From assembly GCA_022376925.1 (NCBI GenBank), contig JAIOJX010000026.1:203886900-203950899 (forward strand): a stretch of DNA of 64,000 nucleotides, in the 5' to 3' direction. Within the stretch, counting starts at the first letter, position 1, and every line of letters starts with the position of its first letter. The position numbers were made by a program, and so were the translations under genes. Source of the stretch: Tragulus kanchil (lineage: Eukaryota > Chordata > Mammalia > Artiodactyla > Tragulidae). Under the pieces are notes generated by a model, which was not told the DNA's origin, searched no databases, and worked only from the letters and a program-made list of their open reading frames with translations. Positions 60,144-64,000 of this stretch are shown here, piece after piece.

Positions 60144-62311
60144 ATTTTATGTATACAACTTTGCTATCTTCAGATAACTTTTTCTGTTTGCCAGATAGCT
60201 AGGTTTGGGATACTTTTTAAAAATCTGTTTTTATTGGTTATATAATTCTAGCCAATGTAACAAACTCCCAAATCTCAGTGGCCTAAATCCTTCAAACTAT
60301 TTCTTACTCAAGTAGATCCAAAGTGGATAACCTGGCAAGTGGGGAGGAACCTTCTTCTATGCGATTCTTCACGTATTTTGAATTCTTTTTATTTCGTGAA
60401 TCCTTTGCTGGTAATTTGCATCTGGCCAGTAGACTGAAAGTTCAGAAAATGTACTCCTTCCTAATCTTTAGGGCCAGACTGTTGAGACTTGAAAAACAGA
60501 TTCTCTCATTCAGGTGCCTGTTTTAAACATCACAAGTAGGCTATTAATTTTGTCCCTTGTTTTCCTGCTATACTAAGCTGAATCTCTTTTTGTCATGTTG
60601 TTGCTGCTGTTTATTTTTATATCCAAATAGCTCTCCCCAAATCTTAGCAAAACCAATGGGAATACTAAATTTTTGACACAACTTTTAAAACTAGGTAAGA
60701 CCAATGTGGTAGTAATAAGTTCTTTGAAATTTAATTTTCACCATTTCCTTTTTATTTATTTAAAGTACAGGCAAACTTGGAATATTTAAGTTCTACACTA
60801 TATCAAAAATGAATAATTTTCATATAAAATAATTTCACTTAAAAGCCATTTACAGAAAAAATCAATCATATAGAAATCTAAATTATATGAACATATTTTA
60901 TAAACATTTCTGTGATTTGCATTGGTAGTTTATAGTATAATTGTTTTATTAGTAATTACTCATATATGTGCATTCACATATATATATATATATTTAATAC
61001 TTGTATTTTTATACTCTCCACATTCTTACACTGGTTCATAGACCACATGTTTCATGTGATTCCAACATCATTCTATTTTTCAGTGAAAGGCCACCAGCGC
61101 AAAGACCATAGATTATAAAATTTTCATAATTTCTTGGCATGAATAGTAAAGCTACCCAGGAGTATATTAAATTAGTTATTCTGCTATAGAAACCCTTCCA
61201 AACTTTTCCCCTTGAAATAAAATATATTTTATGTATACAACTTTGCTATCTTCAGATAACTTTTTCTGTTTGCCAGATAGCTAGGTTTGGGATACTTTTT
61301 AAAAATCTGTTTTTATTGGTTATATAATTCTAGCCAATGTAACAAACTCCCAAATCTCAGTGGCCTAAATCCTTCAAACTATTTCTTACTCAAGTAGATC
61401 CAAAGTGGATAACCTGGCAAGTGGGAGGAACCTTCTTCTATGCGATTCTTCACGTATTTTGAATTCTTTTTATTTCGTGAATCCTTTGCTGGTAATTTGC
61501 ATCTGGCCAGTAGACTGAAAGTTCAGAAAATGTACTCCTTCCTAATCTTTAGGGCCAGACTGTTGAGACTTAAAAAACAGATTCTCTCATTCAGGTGCCT
61601 GTTTTAAACATCACAAGTAGGCTATTAATTTTGTCCCTTGTTTTCCTGCTATACTAAGCTGAATCTCTTTTTGTCATGTTGTTGCTGCTGTTTATTTTTA
61701 TATCCAAATAGCTCTCCCCAAATCTTAGCAAAACCAATGGGAATACTAAATTTTTGACACAACTTTTAAAACTAGGTAAGACCAATGTGGTAGTAATAAG
61801 TTCTTTGAAATTTAATTTTCACCATTTCCTTTTTATTTATTTAAAGTACAGGCAAACTTGGAATATTTAAGTTCTACACTATATCAAAAATGAATAATTT
61901 TCATATAAAATAATTTCACTTAAAAGCCATTTACAGAAAAAATCAATCATATAGAAATCTAAATTATATGAACATATTTTATAAACATTTCTGTGATTTG
62001 CATTGGTAGTTTATAGTATAATTGTTTTATTAGTAATTACTCATATATGTGCATTCACATATATATATATATATTTAATACTTGTATTTTTATACTCTCC
62101 ACATTCTTACACTGGTTCATAGACCACATGTTTCATGTGATTCCAACATCATTCTATTTTTCAGTGAAAGGCCACCAGCGCAAAGACCATAGATTATAAA
62201 ATTTTCATAATTTCTTGGCATGAATAGTAAAGCTACCCAGGAGTATATTAAATTAGTTATTCTGCTATAGAAACCCTTCCAAACTTTTCCCCTTGAAATA
62301 AAATATATTTT
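60144..62311. repeat. Tandem duplication 22 (unit 1,082 bp, 5-bp microhomology)
   Basis: Copy 1 is 60144-61225 and copy 2 is 61226-62311. The junction shares ATTTT with both flanks. Small differences only (GTGGGGAGG / GTGGGAGG; GACTTGAAAAAC / GACTTAAAAAAC). Segment 59018-59197 / 60144-60323 / 61226-61404 is present three times. Confidence 0.95.
60324..61225. other. AT-rich DNA without recognised genes
   Basis: Includes a short TA microsatellite at about 60977-60993, repeated at about 62058-62074. Nothing else can be named. Confidence 0.5.
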
Positions 62312-63400
62312 TGATGTAAAGGAGGCAGGAAATAATCAAATCTCTCCTTTTTGGGCCAACTTTGTAGTTTCGTAGCTACATTTCAAATATACTACAGAGG
62401 AAGGGAAAATTGATAAATCATGAAATAGAAAATTACAGAGAACTATGAATCTTATATTTTTTCTAAAGAAATGTCAAGTAAGTTACAATGACTATGATTT
62501 ACATGAGAAAGGAAGCAAAACAGCCCAAAAAATCTGGATAAGTTTTCAGTAATAATATAAAAGGTGACCTAGTTCAGAATTGCAAAATAATACCCAGTGG
62601 AATATTTATATTAATACAACGAACAAAAGTATAGCATTGAAATTTTTGCATTAGCCAGAACTTTTCAAATCACCTTAAAAATAATCAGGTCAGTTTATGC
62701 CTTTCTTTTTGAGGTCTAGGCTTCATTAAATTCTGAGCAAATTCTTACTTTGGAAATAACATATCTTTTTTTGTCATAGAAATTCAATAATGTATGTAAC
62801 AACTTCCATAATCCAGCAGTCTGCGAACTAGATAGAAAAATATGAAAGAACCTGAGACTCATTTCTTTCTACTTTTATATATTTTGCTTAAGATCATAGA
62901 TGAAGCAAATCTATGCCTCTTTTATCTGCATAAAGTATAACAACAGCCTTCCACATCTGATATCTAGAGCTTCAAGATGAAATGAAAACTTTTTCTTAGA
63001 TACATAGCTGAAGCACACCAAAAAAAAAGGGGTGAGGCTTCGCTGTGTTCTAGAAATAAAATGAAACCTAAATGATCTGAACAATCATCTCATGAGCTGA
63101 TGTTGTAACTGCTATCATCTAGGATTTATAATGCAAAATGATAAGACTATTGAGGGATATAAAATTTGGAAGTTATAGTAAATAGAAGATTTACAGCAGA
63201 CTCCAATTACATAAATAATATTAATAGAAACAATCTAATAGAGTATATAAAATAATTATTTTTAAAATGATTAAAAACAAAAAAGGAATAGTTGAAATTT
63301 ATAAAAGAAAAAAAAGCACCATAAAGAAAACCTGGAAGACCTGAAAAGGAATCATATAATAGACACTGACAAAATAAAACTGAATAACCTGAAAGACATG
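62312..63400. other. No recognised feature
   Basis: AT-rich single-copy sequence. The minus-strand frame at 63207-63566 (119 codons, rich in F, S and Y) reflects A-rich plus-strand composition and not a protein. Confidence 0.5.
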
Positions 63401-63830
63401 TATTTTTAAAAAGAGAAAAATAAGAACTTGACCCAAGGATCGCAGAGATGGAGGCTGATTTGGAAAAAGTAAATGAGATTAAGAGACATGGGACATAGAA
63501 TGATAAGGATACAACATATCCATAAATTCCAGTTAAACAGAACAAAAGAGAACAGGAGGAAGACAATATTTTAAGATTTATTTCCTGAAAAATTTTCCTA
63601 AGTTGTAAACTTGAATCTTCAAAATTAGAGAAATATGAGTTGCAAGCATCAAAAAGATAACTCCATGTCTAAATAAACAGTAAAAAAAATATAGCATATT
63701 ATAGATAAATAAACTACCTATTTAGAAAATGGAAAAACCTATCACCCACAAAAGAATAATAATTACATAAACCGTGGGCTTCTGAAGAAGCAATGAAGTC
63801 AGAAGAAAATGATATAGTAAGTTTATTGTA
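63400..63830 (+). mobile_element. Possible ancient L1 remnant
   Basis: Stretches such as AACTTGAATCTTCAAAATTAGAG and ACCTATCACCCACAAAAGAATAAT resemble old L1 internal sequence in order and composition. There is no open frame of note. The call is tentative. Confidence 0.35.
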
Positions 63831-63879
63831 TGAGTGAAAATAACTAAAAATAAGCATAAATACACTGTCTTCAAAGAAA

Positions 63880-64000
63880 AAGAGTTCATTTATTTTTAAT
63901 TTTTAAATTTTCATTTATTTTTAAAAGTTGCTATTTTATATTGGAGTATAGTTGACTAACGATAGTGAGTTAGTTCTAGGTATTCATGAAAGTGATTCAG
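63880..64000 (-). mobile_element. L1 3' end (antisense), cut by window edge
   Basis: TTATATTGGAGTATAGTTGACTAACGATAG, TAGTTCTAGGTATTCATGAAAGTGATTCAG is the reversed L1 3' terminus. The element continues beyond the window. Confidence 0.85.

Larger units (their letters stand above)
58091..60323. repeat. Tandem duplication 21 (unit about 1,126-1,128 bp)
   Basis: Copy 1 is 58091-59197, a 21-bp spacer, copy 2 is 59219-60323. Differences lie only in the left 400 bases of copy 2: GATTTTTATGC / GATTTTATGC, GTGCAAGAGG / GTGCACGAGG, CTGCGGAGC / CTGCGAGC. Each copy has one CHR SINE and one Bov-tA. Confidence 0.96.

Noticed and set aside
1..62311. The repeats as long terminal repeats of retroviral-type elements
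   Set aside because: Units have no TG...CA ends, no primer-binding site, no internal gag-pol coding, and each pair has different sequence.
1..62311. The repeats as a satellite or higher-order array
   Set aside because: No shared monomer sequence; each unit occurs only twice (short parts three times) and consists of ordinary local DNA.
63207..63566. 119-codon minus-strand frame resembling a membrane protein
   Set aside because: Hydrophobic residues follow from T-rich codons opposite A-rich DNA; no domain or conservation signal visible.

Overview
This window looks like AT-rich, gene-poor ruminant nuclear DNA. The lineage is set by the mobile elements. There are many Bov-tA SINEs (tRNA-Glu-like head, box-B-like GGTTCGATCCC stretch, Bov-A body), which are ruminant-specific, and one antisense BovB (RTE-type LINE) fragment. 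CHR-type tRNA-derived SINEs, shared by whales, hippos and ruminants, and artiodactyl-type L1 3' ends are also present. The species cannot be resolved from sequence alone. I find no cellular protein-coding gene, exon, tRNA, rRNA or CRISPR array. The only recognisable coding sequence is the decayed C-terminal part of L1 ORF2, at about 23.7-26.0 kb and 36.3-38.0 kb, with an older remnant at 3.1-5.5 kb.

The dominant structure is not a gene. From end to end the window holds 22 direct, head-to-tail duplications with a nearly constant unit of about 1.05-1.20 kb. Second copies begin near 676, 4715, 6557, 9518, 14957, 17467, 19326, 21115, 25077, 27875, 29764, 34020, 37084, 39112, 43009, 45127, 48132, 50139, 52269, 56206, 59219 and 61226. 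The units share no sequence with one another: each is simply the local DNA repeated once. Collapsing them removes about 24.4 kb and leaves roughly 39.5 kb of unique sequence. Copies are identical or nearly so in their interiors and differ mostly by homopolymer or other short indels near the ends that face the junction. A 15-unit CA microsatellite has the same length in both of its copies. The simplest reading is an assembly artefact, in which overlapping fragments about 2 kb long or longer (overlap about 1.1 kb) were joined end to end instead of merged. A biological tandem-duplication process is not excluded by sequence alone.

Layout: 1-7.7 kb, ancient L1 and old repeats with three duplications. 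7.7-11.4 kb, MIR, Bov-tA and L1 3'-end pieces, then three CHR SINEs in a row that share one target site. 11.4-22.2 kb, mainly unrecognised sequence with L2/MIR relics and duplications 5-8. 22.5-26.4 kb, SINEs and a 5'-truncated L1 with a perfect 15-bp target-site duplication. 26.4-35.2 kb, unrecognised DNA, MIR/L2 relics and an old repeat. 35.4-40.2 kb, CHR and Bov-tA SINEs, then a second truncated L1. 41.6-46.5 kb, a SINE with a G-rich tail and two L1 3' ends in opposite orientation with nested SINEs. 46.5-53.4 kb, L2-like sequence and a CA microsatellite. 53.4-60.3 kb, MIR and a dense SINE/BovB cluster. 60.3-64 kb, AT-rich DNA, a possible ancient L1 remnant and the start of another antisense L1.

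There are no genes acting together here; the content is retroelement-derived intergenic or intronic DNA with a striking, probably technical, duplication pattern laid over it.
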